NCBI GenBank assembly: GCA_017459075.1 | Contig: JAFUDQ010000004.1 | Coordinates: 1 to 37,916 of the forward strand | DNA: 37,916 nucleotides | From: Bacteroidales bacterium | GTDB taxonomy: Bacteria > Bacteroidota > Bacteroidia > Bacteroidales > UBA932 | Reading direction: 5' to 3' | Shown here: one piece after another, positions 14,656 to 22,124 of the stretch | How the letters are laid out: each line of letters starts with the position of its first letter | Position numbering within the stretch: position 1 is the stretch's first letter | Program-made: the position numbers and the translations under genes | Notes under the pieces: model-generated | The model's input: only the letters and a program-made list of their open reading frames with translations | What the model was told of the DNA's origin: nothing | Databases searched by the model: none

Positions 14656-15361
14656 GAAACAGAAACTTGTAGTGCTTACAGGCGCCGGAGTGAGCGCAGA
14701 GAGCGGCCTTGACACCTTCCGTGACAGTGGCGGACTGTGGGGAAAATATGACCCCCAGGTAGTTGCCTCCATAGACGGATGGCGGGCAGACAAAGGACTT
14801 CTGATAAATTTCTACAATGATTTGAGGGTTGGCCTGAAGGATAAACAGCCCAACAAAGCCCACCTTCTTATCGCCAGCCTGGAGGAAAAGTACAATGTAA
14901 CCGTAATCACACAGAATGTTGATAACCTTCACGAGAGGGCCGGCAGCACAAGGATTATCCATCTTCACGGGGAACTCACCAAGGTTCGCCCGGAGCTGGG
15001 GGAGTATGACAGGACTTATTCAGAGAAAGAAGTAATCGACATCGGCTATGGCACCATCGCCCTTGGAGAAAAAGCCCCCAACGGGCAGCAGCTGCGCCCT
15101 CACATCGTCTGGTTCGGAGAGGCTGTGCCCAAAATCGAAAAGGCAATCGAAGAAGTGGAAAGTGCTGATATTCTTTTGATTGTGGGAACATCGCTTCAGG
15201 TTTATCCGGCCGCAGGACTGTATCGGTATGCAGACCCTCATATTCCTATTTATATTATAGATCCGAAGGATGTGAGCATCCATGACGGCAGAATTGTGCA
15301 TATAAAAGCTGTCGCAACAAGCGGAATGGAAGAATTCGTGCAGAAATTGGAAAAAAATTGA
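14648..15361 (+). CDS. cobB: NAD-dependent protein deacylase (sirtuin, CobB-like)
   Basis: A 237-residue SIR2-family protein. GAGVSAESGLDTFRDSGG binds NAD. TQNVDNLHERAG and the catalytic His in HLHGEL follow, then RPHIVWFGE and GTSLQVYPAA close the Rossmann core. It should remove acyl groups from lysines using NAD. The protein has no cysteine at all, so the usual four-Cys zinc site is missing; zinc-free CobB proteins of this kind are known in Bacteroidota. It starts inside the end of the ATPase gene (eight-base overlap). It is short and without extra domains, unlike SIR2 proteins of known phage-defence systems. Confidence 0.9.
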   Translation: MYKKQKLVVLTGAGVSAESGLDTFRDSGGLWGKYDPQVVASIDGWRADKGLLINFYNDLRVGLKDKQPNKAHLLIASLEEKYNVTVITQNVDNLHERAGSTRIIHLHGELTKVRPELGEYDRTYSEKEVIDIGYGTIALGEKAPNGQQLRPHIVWFGEAVPKIEKAIEEVESADILLIVGTSLQVYPAAGLYRYADPHIPIYIIDPKDVSIHDGRIVHIKAVATSGMEEFVQKLEKN

Positions 15362-15372
15362 CCATCAGGTTA

Positions 15373-15402
15373 TTGTGAATCAAAAAAGAATTTCTACCTT
15401 TG
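15373..15402 (+). promoter_or_regulatory. promoter of rpsU
   Basis: TTG at 15373-15375, 19 bases, TACCTTTG at 15395-15402. The leader to the ATG is about 28 bases and carries the strong Shine-Dalgarno sequence. Confidence 0.82.
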
Positions 15403-15416
15403 CAGTCCGCTATAAG

Positions 15417-15426
15417 AAAAGGAGGT
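15417..15426 (+). promoter_or_regulatory. strong Shine-Dalgarno sequence before rpsU
   Basis: AAAAGGAGGT ends 9 bases before the ATG at 15436, which decides that start over the longer frame from 15400. In Flavobacterium, ribosomes hide the anti-Shine-Dalgarno with bS21, and rpsU is one of few genes keeping a strong site. This fits self-regulation. Confidence 0.8.
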
Positions 15427-15435
15427 GGAATAAAG

Positions 15436-15630
15436 ATGATTATAGTACCTGTAAAAGAAGGCGAGAACATAGAAAGAGCCCTCAAGAGATTCAAGAGGAA
15501 GTTTGAAAAGACCGGCGCCATCCGTGAGCTCCGTGCCAGGAAGAACTTTGAGAAGCCTTCAATGAAGAAGAGAATCCAGATGCAGAAAGCTATCTATGTA
15601 CAGCATCTGCAGCTTATGGACGAGCAGTAA
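15436..15630 (+). CDS. rpsU: 30S ribosomal protein S21
   Basis: A 64-residue basic bS21 protein: MIIVPVKEGENIERALKRFKRKFEKTG... with the usual Arg/Lys-rich tail (NFEKPSMKKRIQMQKAIYVQ). In Bacteroidota bS21 helps bury the 3' end of 16S rRNA. The frame opens 12 codons earlier, but MIIVPV is the family start and sits behind the Shine-Dalgarno sequence. A weak hairpin (15643-15654) follows the gene; I see no strong terminator before the rplU leader. Confidence 0.95.
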   Translation: MIIVPVKEGENIERALKRFKRKFEKTGAIRELRARKNFEKPSMKKRIQMQKAIYVQHLQLMDEQ

Positions 15631-15670
15631 TTGCTCCATACAGGCCAAAAGGCCGTTTATTATTATTCAT

Positions 15671-15743
15671 GACCGATGATGCTCATCAAGATCCGCCCGG
15701 GAGGGAACGGACGCTCACGGTTCAAAAACTTTAAGAGTTTTTT
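15671..15743 (+). promoter_or_regulatory. candidate structured leader (attenuator) of rplU-rpmA
   Basis: An outer stem GACC (15671-15674) with GGTTC (15719-15723, one bulge) encloses two hairpins. These are GATGA-TGC-TCATC (15675-15687) and TCCG...CGGA (15692-15711, with inner CCC/GGG). A terminator-like hairpin follows at once, AAAAACT-TTAAG-AGTTTTT with a T-run (15724-15743), ending 6 bases before the rplU ATG. This looks like an autoregulatory ribosomal-protein leader. The pairing was drawn by eye. Confidence 0.5.
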
Positions 15744-15749
15744 ATAACA

Positions 15750-16061
15750 ATGTACGCAATTGTAGACATTGCAGGACAGCAGTTCAAAGTAGAGGCTGGT
15801 TCCAAGATTTTTGTCAACAGGCTCGCAGCAAAGAAAGATGAGACTGTAGAGTTTGACAAAGTGCTCCTTATTGAAAATGAGGGTGCAGTTAAAGTTGGTG
15901 CTCCTTATGTAGAGGGCGCCGTTGTAAAGGCTACCGTTCTTGCCGACGATATCAAGGCTAAGAAGGTGCTCGTGTTCAAGAAAATCCGTCGCAAAGGTTT
16001 CCAGAAGTGCAATGGCCATCGCCAGAAACTTTCTTGGATCCGTGTTGATGCTATCGCTTAA
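15750..16061 (+). CDS. rplU: 50S ribosomal protein L21
   Basis: A 103-residue bL21: MYAIVDIAGQQFKVEAG at the start, VGAPYVEGA in the middle and FKKIRRKGFQKCNGHRQ near the end are family signatures. It precedes rpmA by 21 bases, the classical L21-L27 pair. No Shine-Dalgarno precedes it. A structured leader with a terminator-like hairpin lies directly upstream. Confidence 0.97.
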   Translation: MYAIVDIAGQQFKVEAGSKIFVNRLAAKKDETVEFDKVLLIENEGAVKVGAPYVEGAVVKATVLADDIKAKKVLVFKKIRRKGFQKCNGHRQKLSWIRVDAIA

Positions 16062-16068
16062 CAATTTG

Positions 16069-16074
16069 AGGAGG
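16069..16074 (+). promoter_or_regulatory. strong Shine-Dalgarno sequence before rpmA
   Basis: AGGAGG lies 8 bases before the ATG at 16083, in the short gap after rplU. It is one of only three clear sites in the window. Confidence 0.75.
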
Positions 16075-16082
16075 AATTAATT

Positions 16083-16343
16083 ATGGCACATAAAAAAGGT
16101 CAATCAAGTTCAAAGAACGGTCGTGAATCGCATAGCAAACGACTCGGACTCAAGAAGTCAGGCGGTCAGGTTGTAAAGGCCGGAAACATCATCGTACGTC
16201 AGAGAGGTACTGTTCATAACCCTGATCTTAACGTGGGAATGGGCAAAGACCATACTCTTTATGCACTTGTAGACGGTACCGTTAAGTTCACCCGCAAGAG
16301 AAACGACAAGTCATTCGTGTCCGTAGTTCCTTTTGAGAACTAA
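16083..16343 (+). CDS. rpmA: 50S ribosomal protein L27
   Basis: An 86-residue bL27. It begins directly with [16 protein letters not shown], the flexible tail that reaches the peptidyl-transferase centre, without the cleaved N-terminal extension of Firmicutes. [10 protein letters not shown] and the [10 protein letters not shown] loop are typical. It forms an operon with rplU and ends before a strong terminator. Confidence 0.97.
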   Translation: MAHKKGQSSSKNGRESHSKRLGLKKSGGQVVKAGNIIVRQRGTVHNPDLNVGMGKDHTLYALVDGTVKFTRKRNDKSFVSVVPFEN

Positions 16344-16371
16344 GGCCCGGAGTCTGGTGTAAAAAAATGAG

Positions 16372-16413
16372 AGGACTGCACTCGGGAGCCGATGTGCTGT
16401 CCTTTCTTTGTTT
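16372..16413 (+). terminator. Rho-independent terminator of rplU-rpmA
   Basis: AGGAC-T-GCAC-TCGG (16372-16385) pairs with CCGA-T-GTGC-T-GTCCT (16389-16403), then TTTCTTTGTTT. It stands between rpmA and serS. Read-through must feed serS unless serS has its own promoter, which I do not see. Confidence 0.75.
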
Positions 16414-16427
16414 AAGATAGAAAGATT

Positions 16428-17699
16428 ATGTTAACGCTCAAGGTGCTCCGTGAAACTCCGGAGCTTGTTATCAAGAAACTGGCTGTCAAGAATTTCGATG
16501 CAGCCGCACTCGTAGAGGAAATTATCCGTCTGGACGACAACCGCAAGGCCCTCCAGACAGAAAGCGATGCCCTCCTTGCCCAGCAGAAGAAGTACGCCGC
16601 CCAGATTGGCCAGCTCATGAAGCAGGGCCTGAAGGCAGAGGCGGAAGCCGCCAAGGCAGAGGTCGCCGCCCTTAAGGCAAAATCAAACGACCTTCTTTCA
16701 CAGGCCGATGCCAACAATAAGGAACTGGAAGCCAAGCTCGTCCTTCTTCCCAATATGCCTTGTGACCTTGTTCCCGAAGGAAAGGGCGCAGAGGACAATG
16801 TTGTTGTCAAGATGGGCGGTCCGGAGCCTCAGCTTCCTGAAAACGCTCTTCCTCACTGGGAGCTCGCCAAGAAGTACGATATCATTGACTTCGACCTTGG
16901 TGTAAAGATTACTGGTGCCGGTTTCCCTGTTTACAAGGGTAAAGGCGCCCGTCTTCAGAGAGCCCTTATCAACTACTTCCTTGACAAGAACACCGCTGCC
17001 GGTTACAAAGAGGTTGAACCTCCTGTAATGGTTAACGCAGCATCAGGCTTCGGTACTGGCCAGCTTCCTGACAAGGAGGCCCAGATGTATTATTGCAGCC
17101 TGGACGATTTCTATCTTGTTCCTACGGCAGAAGTCCCGGTTACCAATATTTTCCGTGATGAGATTCTTGCTGGAGACGCCCTGCCCCAGAAGCTTACAGC
17201 TTACACTCCCTGCTTCCGTCGTGAGGCCGGTTCTTATGGCAAGGACGTAAGAGGCCTTAACCGCCTGCATCAGTTCGACAAGGTTGAGATTGTTCGCGTA
17301 GAGAAGCCGGAAGACAGCTATGCCGCTCTGGATCAGATGGTTGCGCATGTAGAGGGGCTCGTTAAGGAGCTTGGCCTCAAGTATCGCATCCTTCGTCTTT
17401 GCGGCGGAGACATGAGCTTCACTTCTGCAATCACTTATGACTTTGAGCTCTGGTCTGCAGCACAGGGCCGCTGGCTGGAGATTTCTTCAGTATCCAACTT
17501 TGAGAGCTACCAGGCAAACCGCCTGCATCTTCGTTATCGTGACGAAAACGGCAAGACCCAGCTCTGCCACACCCTTAACGGAAGTTCACTTGCACTCCCG
17601 AGAGTGGTTGCCGCCCTTCTTGAAGACAACCAGAAGGAAGGATACATAGAGATTCCTGAAGTTCTCAGGCCTTATACCGGCTTTGACCGCATAGACTAA
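16428..17699 (+). CDS. serS: seryl-tRNA synthetase
   Basis: A 423-residue class II synthetase. The N-terminal half begins with a long antiparallel coiled coil (about residues 28-105, rich in Ala, Lys and Glu) that holds the long variable arm of tRNA-Ser. The catalytic core shows TAEVPVTN, motif 2 FRREAGSYGKD and motif 3 in GSSLALPRVVAALLEDNQ. The length is normal. It starts 84 bases after rpmA, beyond a terminator hairpin, and ends six bases before ruvC, so serS and ruvC probably form one transcript. Confidence 0.97.
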   Translation: MLTLKVLRETPELVIKKLAVKNFDAAALVEEIIRLDDNRKALQTESDALLAQQKKYAAQIGQLMKQGLKAEAEAAKAEVAALKAKSNDLLSQADANNKELEAKLVLLPNMPCDLVPEGKGAEDNVVVKMGGPEPQLPENALPHWELAKKYDIIDFDLGVKITGAGFPVYKGKGARLQRALINYFLDKNTAAGYKEVEPPVMVNAASGFGTGQLPDKEAQMYYCSLDDFYLVPTAEVPVTNIFRDEILAGDALPQKLTAYTPCFRREAGSYGKDVRGLNRLHQFDKVEIVRVEKPEDSYAALDQMVAHVEGLVKELGLKYRILRLCGGDMSFTSAITYDFELWSAAQGRWLEISSVSNFESYQANRLHLRYRDENGKTQLCHTLNGSSLALPRVVAALLEDNQKEGYIEIPEVLRPYTGFDRID

Positions 17700-17705
17700 T
17701 CCGCC

Positions 17706-18269
17706 ATGGCTTCTGAAGGCGGGAAAATTATACTCGGAATAGACCCCGGAACCAACTTGCTTGGTTTCGGGATTATCCGTGTTAATGGCCGTAAGGCAGA
17801 GTATGTTGATATGGGCGTCCTGGACCTGCGCAAAGAGAAGGATGCATATGCCAAACTTAAGGCCATATATGATTGTATATCAGAAGTTTGCAAAACATAT
17901 CAGCCGGACGAGATGGCTCTTGAGTCTCCGTTTTACGGCAAGAATGCCCAGGTTATCCTAAAGCTTGGTCGCGCCCAGGGAGCAGCCATGATGGCCGGGC
18001 TCCAATATGGAATACAGGTTTACGAATACGCCCCGCGCAAGGCCAAGGAGGCAATCGTCGGCAACGGAGCGGCTTCAAAAGAGCAGGTGGAAATGATGCT
18101 GGAAAAGACTCTTGGCGTCAAGCTTGATACCCGTTTCCTGGATGCTACTGATGCCCTTGCTATTGCAATGTGCCACTTCTTCCAGAGCACAAATCCTCTT
18201 GCCGGCTCGTCTTCCTCTAAGGGCTGGGAAGATTTTGTGAAAAATAATCCTGGCCGCATTAAACCTTAG
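17706..18269 (+). CDS. ruvC: crossover junction endodeoxyribonuclease RuvC
   Basis: A 187-residue Holliday-junction resolvase. The acidic catalytic residues are visible in GIDPGT (D13), ALESPFYGKN and DATDALAIAMCH. GRAQGAAM and the RKAKEAIVGNGAASKEQV segment are also typical. It cuts four-way junctions with RuvAB during recombinational repair; ruvA and ruvB are not in the window. It lies six bases behind serS and is followed by a strong terminator. Confidence 0.95.
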   Translation: MASEGGKIILGIDPGTNLLGFGIIRVNGRKAEYVDMGVLDLRKEKDAYAKLKAIYDCISEVCKTYQPDEMALESPFYGKNAQVILKLGRAQGAAMMAGLQYGIQVYEYAPRKAKEAIVGNGAASKEQVEMMLEKTLGVKLDTRFLDATDALAIAMCHFFQSTNPLAGSSSSKGWEDFVKNNPGRIKP

Positions 18270-18306
18270 CTGTTGTTATTTGTCTAACAACAGTGTTTAT
18301 TTTTTT
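18270..18306 (+). terminator. Rho-independent terminator of serS-ruvC
   Basis: CTGTTGTTA, loop TTTGTC, TAACAACAG (18270-18293) followed by TGTTTATTTTTTT. It starts right at the ruvC stop and ends 12 bases before the next ATG. Confidence 0.85.
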
Positions 18307-18317
18307 GAGCAACATTT

Positions 18318-21290
18318 ATGACTTTCAGGAAACTCTTCGCGCTTGTTTTGGCGCTTATCGTAATTCCGTTTTCAATGAGTGCACAGTCCAGAGGCACCGT
18401 GAGAATCATTCTTAAAGACGCCGTGACAAGTGAACCCGTGTCTTTCGCTACGGTCTCCTTGACAAAGGACGGTGAATCCAAACCTGCAAAATACGTCCTC
18501 AGCTCTGAAGACGGTTCTGCTCTTATGGAAAAAGTATCCGCCGGAAAATATAACCTGAAGGCTGAACTCATGGGTTACAAGGCCTATGAGCAGAAGATTG
18601 AGGTGAAAAGGGGAGAGAACTTAGACCTTGGAGAGGTCAAGGTGCAGCCGGACCGCGAGATGCTTAACGCAGCCAGCGTAACGGCAGCCGGCAATCCCAT
18701 CATCATGAAGAAGGATACCATCGAGTATAATGCAACCTCCTTCAAGACAACGGATAACGACATGCTTGAAGACCTCCTGAAAAAGCTCCCTGGCGTTGAA
18801 ATCAGCGAGGACGGAACAGTTACAGCCAACGGTAAGACTATCAATAAGATAACCATCGGCGGAAAAACCTTCTTCCTTGATGACCCCCAGCTGGCTACGA
18901 AGAATATTCCTGCAAAGATTATTGAGAAGGTGAAAGTGGTGGACAAGAAGTCTGACCAGGCGCAGTTCACCGGCATCGATGACGGTGAAGAGGAAACTGT
19001 CATCGACCTTTCCATCATGAGCGGAATGATGAACGGCCTCTTCGGCAACGTTATGGCCGGCGGCGGTCATGACTGGACTTCAAACGAAGAGGGACAGAAT
19101 ATAAAGGCCGATATGGATGATCCCCGTTACCAGGGTGCCGCCTTCGTGGGAAAATTCACGGAGAAGACGCAGCTCAGCCTTATCCTTAACGGTAACAACA
19201 CCAACAACCGCGGTTTCAACGACCTTGCAGGCAGCATGATGCAGGGAATGCGTGGCGGCGGTGGCGGAATGGGCCGTGGCCAGGGCGGATTCGGCGGAAA
19301 CAACGGTATTACCACTTCGTGGATGGGAGGCCTTAACGGCAACTTTACCCTGTTCGATGACAAAATGGACCTTGGCAGCAACTATCTGTATAATGCCACC
19401 AAGAAGCATGTGACTGAGCAGAGTATCAAGACTACCCACATGGACGGTTACGACCTCATTTACAACAATCCTGACGGAGTAAGCAACACAAATACTTACG
19501 GAAACCGCCTTGGTGCGCGCATGGAGCATAAGTTCTCTGAGAATACATCCCTTATTTTCCAGCCCCAGTTCAGCATTGGCAAGGGCGATTACAACGAATT
19601 CTCAAGCTTCGATACATTTTCCGATTATTTTAACGGAACCACAACAAGGGTAAACGACGGTTTCAACAACAATACCGGAAAGAACAACAACTTCAGCGCA
19701 AGCGGCTTCCTACTCTTAAGGCAGAGGCTTGGAAAACCCGGCAGGACAATTTCCGTAAACTTCCGTTACAACTTCACCAACAATGATTTGGACGGTTTCA
19801 ACCAGAGTTTGAAGAATACTTATGACGATACCGGAGTCCTTTCAGACGCTGATATCACCAACCAGCGCTTCACCCAGAACCGTAAGCAGCGCACACTCTC
19901 CGGCCGCGCAACCTATACGGAGCCCCTTGGAAAGAACTTCTACCTTGAGGCAAACTATCAGCTCAGCTGGAACAAGAATACATCGGATAAGAATACCTTC
20001 AACAGCGGAAACGTATCTGTATTTGACAAGGAGCATCCCAATTACACCCGTAACGGGGAAACTCCTGACCCTTACTACAGCAGCACAGTGCTGAACCGCT
20101 ACTATAACCAGACAATCGGCGGAAATATCAAATACCAGAAGGATAAATTCAATGTACAGGTTGGCGTAAGCGCAAATCCTACGGACACCCACAATGAAAC
20201 TAACGGCAAATCCTATGATAATAAGGTGGTTAACTGGTCTCCGCAGGCAATGATGTGGATGGATCTTGGAGAGAATACGAACATCCGCGCCTTCTACTTC
20301 GGCCGTACTTCCCAGCCTTCCACTTCCCAGCTCATGGCTGTGCCGGACAACACCAACCCTCTTAGCGTAAGCGTAGGTAACCCTAACCTGGAGCCTTACT
20401 TCACACACAGTTTCCGTGGCGAGTACCGCTTCACAAACAAGAAGTCATTCACTTCCATCAACCTTAACATTGACGGAAACATGGCCAAGAATCCTATCGT
20501 CAACGCTACCTGGGCAAGCGCCGGAACCCAGTTCTCATTGCCTGTGAACGGCCCTGATTCATACAGCGGAACCGCCCGTCTGTTTATCAACACACCTATC
20601 GCACGTTCCAATTTCTCTGTATTTTCCATGACTACTGGCTCTTACAGCCAGTCTTCTTCTTACATCGGCAAGAGCGCCCTGGATATGACCGACTATTACG
20701 ATGCAGATAAAGGTGAGTTCTATTATGACAGGTTCTTCCAGAGGTTCCCGGATTTGACCAAGGCCGCTGAATTTGCAAAGAACGTTACCCGTTCCAGCAG
20801 CTTCATGGAAAGAATCCGCCTTACCTATCGCAACAATAATGTAGAGGTAACAGCCGGAGGCCGTACAAGATACAATCACGGTTCTTATTCTTACGGAAAT
20901 GTGGCTTCTACAAATACCTGGAGCAACCAGATTGACGGAAGCGTGAATATTACCCTTCCTGCCGGCTTCGGCGTGGTTACTGATACCCGTTACAATTGGT
21001 ACAACGGTTACACGACCAATCCTGACTCCCAGGTTATCCTGAACGCCCAGATAAGCAAGCTGCTCTTCAAGAACAGCGTAACCCTTACCCTTAAGGCTTA
21101 CGACCTTCTGAACCAGGCAAAGAACCTGTCCGTTTCCAATACTGCAAACTATTACCAGGAGACTGTAAACAATACTCTTGGCAGGTATGTAATCCTGTCT
21201 CTTACATGGCGTTTCGGTAACTTTGGAAACTTGAAGAACGCTCGTGGCCCGATGGGTGGCCGCCGTGGCCCTGGAGGTCCGCCCCGTTAG
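18318..21290 (+). CDS. outer-membrane beta-barrel protein, TonB-receptor-like with carboxypeptidase-regulatory domain
   Basis: A 990-residue exported protein. A signal peptide (1-22, ending in SMSAQ) is followed by a carboxypeptidase-regulatory-like beta-sandwich (about 26-110) and a plug-like domain containing LLKKLPGVEISEDGTVTANGK. A long barrel with many Asn/Tyr/Thr-rich strands completes it. The order matches the outer-membrane beta-barrel family (PF14905 type) related to TonB-dependent receptors. No SusD partner is adjacent, so it is not a typical polysaccharide-utilisation pair. A Gly-Met-rich loop (about 310-335) and a Gly-Arg-Pro tail (GGRRGPGGPPR) are unusual. The ligand is unknown. 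Its stop overlaps that of tcdA. Confidence 0.85.
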   Translation: MTFRKLFALVLALIVIPFSMSAQSRGTVRIILKDAVTSEPVSFATVSLTKDGESKPAKYVLSSEDGSALMEKVSAGKYNLKAELMGYKAYEQKIEVKRGENLDLGEVKVQPDREMLNAASVTAAGNPIIMKKDTIEYNATSFKTTDNDMLEDLLKKLPGVEISEDGTVTANGKTINKITIGGKTFFLDDPQLATKNIPAKIIEKVKVVDKKSDQAQFTGIDDGEEETVIDLSIMSGMMNGLFGNVMAGGGHDWTSNEEGQNIKADMDDPRYQGAAFVGKFTEKTQLSLILNGNNTNNRGFNDLAGSMMQGMRGGGGGMGRGQGGFGGNNGITTSWMGGLNGNFTLFDDKMDLGSNYLYNATKKHVTEQSIKTTHMDGYDLIYNNPDGVSNTNTYGNRLGARMEHKFSENTSLIFQPQFSIGKGDYNEFSSFDTFSDYFNGTTTRVNDGFNNNTGKNNNFSASGFLLLRQRLGKPGRTISVNFRYNFTNNDLDGFNQSLKNTYDDTGVLSDADITNQRFTQNRKQRTLSGRATYTEPLGKNFYLEANYQLSWNKNTSDKNTFNSGNVSVFDKEHPNYTRNGETPDPYYSSTVLNRYYNQTIGGNIKYQKDKFNVQVGVSANPTDTHNETNGKSYDNKVVNWSPQAMMWMDLGENTNIRAFYFGRTSQPSTSQLMAVPDNTNPLSVSVGNPNLEPYFTHSFRGEYRFTNKKSFTSINLNIDGNMAKNPIVNATWASAGTQFSLPVNGPDSYSGTARLFINTPIARSNFSVFSMTTGSYSQSSSYIGKSALDMTDYYDADKGEFYYDRFFQRFPDLTKAAEFAKNVTRSSSFMERIRLTYRNNNVEVTAGGRTRYNHGSYSYGNVASTNTWSNQIDGSVNITLPAGFGVVTDTRYNWYNGYTTNPDSQVILNAQISKLLFKNSVTLTLKAYDLLNQAKNLSVSNTANYYQETVNNTLGRYVILSLTWRFGNFGNLKNARGPMGGRRGPGGPPR

Positions 21291-22123
21291 GCCTTAGCCG
21301 CTTTCTGCCGGGTAATCTCCTTGCGATAAACGTCTTTAAGGACAAGGCCGGCAAGAGTCATTCCGAATATAGCCGTCACAGGGGCCGTGGTGCCGTTGAT
21401 GACGGCTTTCTTTGTACACCATTCGTGATTCAGGAGGTCTTCACGTCCCGGGCCGACGGCTGCCTTGGGGCACATGCAGGCATCGGTGCCGCAGGTCTGG
21501 CACTCCGAGCCAAGGTTCGGAAGGACTTCTTCGTCAAAGACGCAATAGAATTTCTTTGCTGGTTTTACGCCCTTCTGGCGCATTTTCTTACGGATTGCCG
21601 CGCCAAGGGGGCAGCCCCGCACACTCCAGAACTCCGCCACCTGAACCTTTGTAGGGTCTACCTTGCAGGCCGCTCCCATTGATGAAAACAGGGTAGCCTT
21701 GCTTTTTGAAGCATTTATAAGAAGCGACATTTTGTCCTTCAGGCTGTCAATGGCATCAATAACATAGTCGTAGCTGTCAAGGTCAAAGGACGATGCGGTT
21801 TCTTCACTGTAAATCTCTTGAACAGAGGTGATTTCCGCTGCGGGGTTAATCTCAAGGAGGCGGTCCATCAGGGCATCGGTCTTAACCCTGCCGACGGTTT
21901 TCAGGGTAGCCATCAGCTGGCGGTTTACGTTGGTTATGCAAACCCTGTCGGAGTCCACTATGGTTATTTTTTTGATGCCGGAGCGAAGCAATCCTTCTGC
22001 GCACCAGCTGCCGACGCCGCCTACTCCGAAAATAATTACGGACGTGTTCTCAAGCTTGTCCATAATAGTGTCTCCAACCAGCAGCCTGGTTCGGTTGTAT
22101 ATTGCTCTTTCCCTGCTGTTCAT
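21287..22123 (-). CDS. tcdA: tRNA threonylcarbamoyladenosine dehydratase
   Basis: A 278-residue E1-like enzyme (ThiF/MoeB/HesA family) that converts t6A37 of ANN-decoding tRNAs to its cyclic form using ATP. GVGGVGSW (33-40) binds ATP. NVNRQLMA and the VIDAIDSLKDK segment are TcdA (CsdL/YgdL) marks, as is WSVRGCPLGAAIRKKMRQ. A Cys cluster (CQTCGTDACMC, about 214-224) could bind a metal and is less usual in E. coli TcdA. It follows lnt by one base, same strand, and ends against the convergent outer-membrane gene. Confidence 0.9.
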   Translation of the reverse strand: MNSRERAIYNRTRLLVGDTIMDKLENTSVIIFGVGGVGSWCAEGLLRSGIKKITIVDSDRVCITNVNRQLMATLKTVGRVKTDALMDRLLEINPAAEITSVQEIYSEETASSFDLDSYDYVIDAIDSLKDKMSLLINASKSKATLFSSMGAACKVDPTKVQVAEFWSVRGCPLGAAIRKKMRQKGVKPAKKFYCVFDEEVLPNLGSECQTCGTDACMCPKAAVGPGREDLLNHEWCTKKAVINGTTAPVTAIFGMTLAGLVLKDVYRKEITRQKAAKA

Positions 22124-22124
22124 A

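Noticed and set aside
14648-15361. SIR2 phage-defence effector (Sir2-HerA, Thoeris or DSR type)
   Set aside because: The protein is a compact CobB-like deacylase without extra domains, and the neighbour lacks HerA features; a defence role has no direct support.
16344-16427. T-box riboswitch before serS
   Set aside because: The structure is a simple hairpin with T-rich tail ending rplU-rpmA; no T-box sequence is seen, and T-boxes are not expected in this phylum.
18318-21290. SusC of a polysaccharide-utilisation locus
   Set aside because: No SusD-like lipoprotein, glycosidase or regulator is adjacent, and the barrel belongs to the PF14905-like type.
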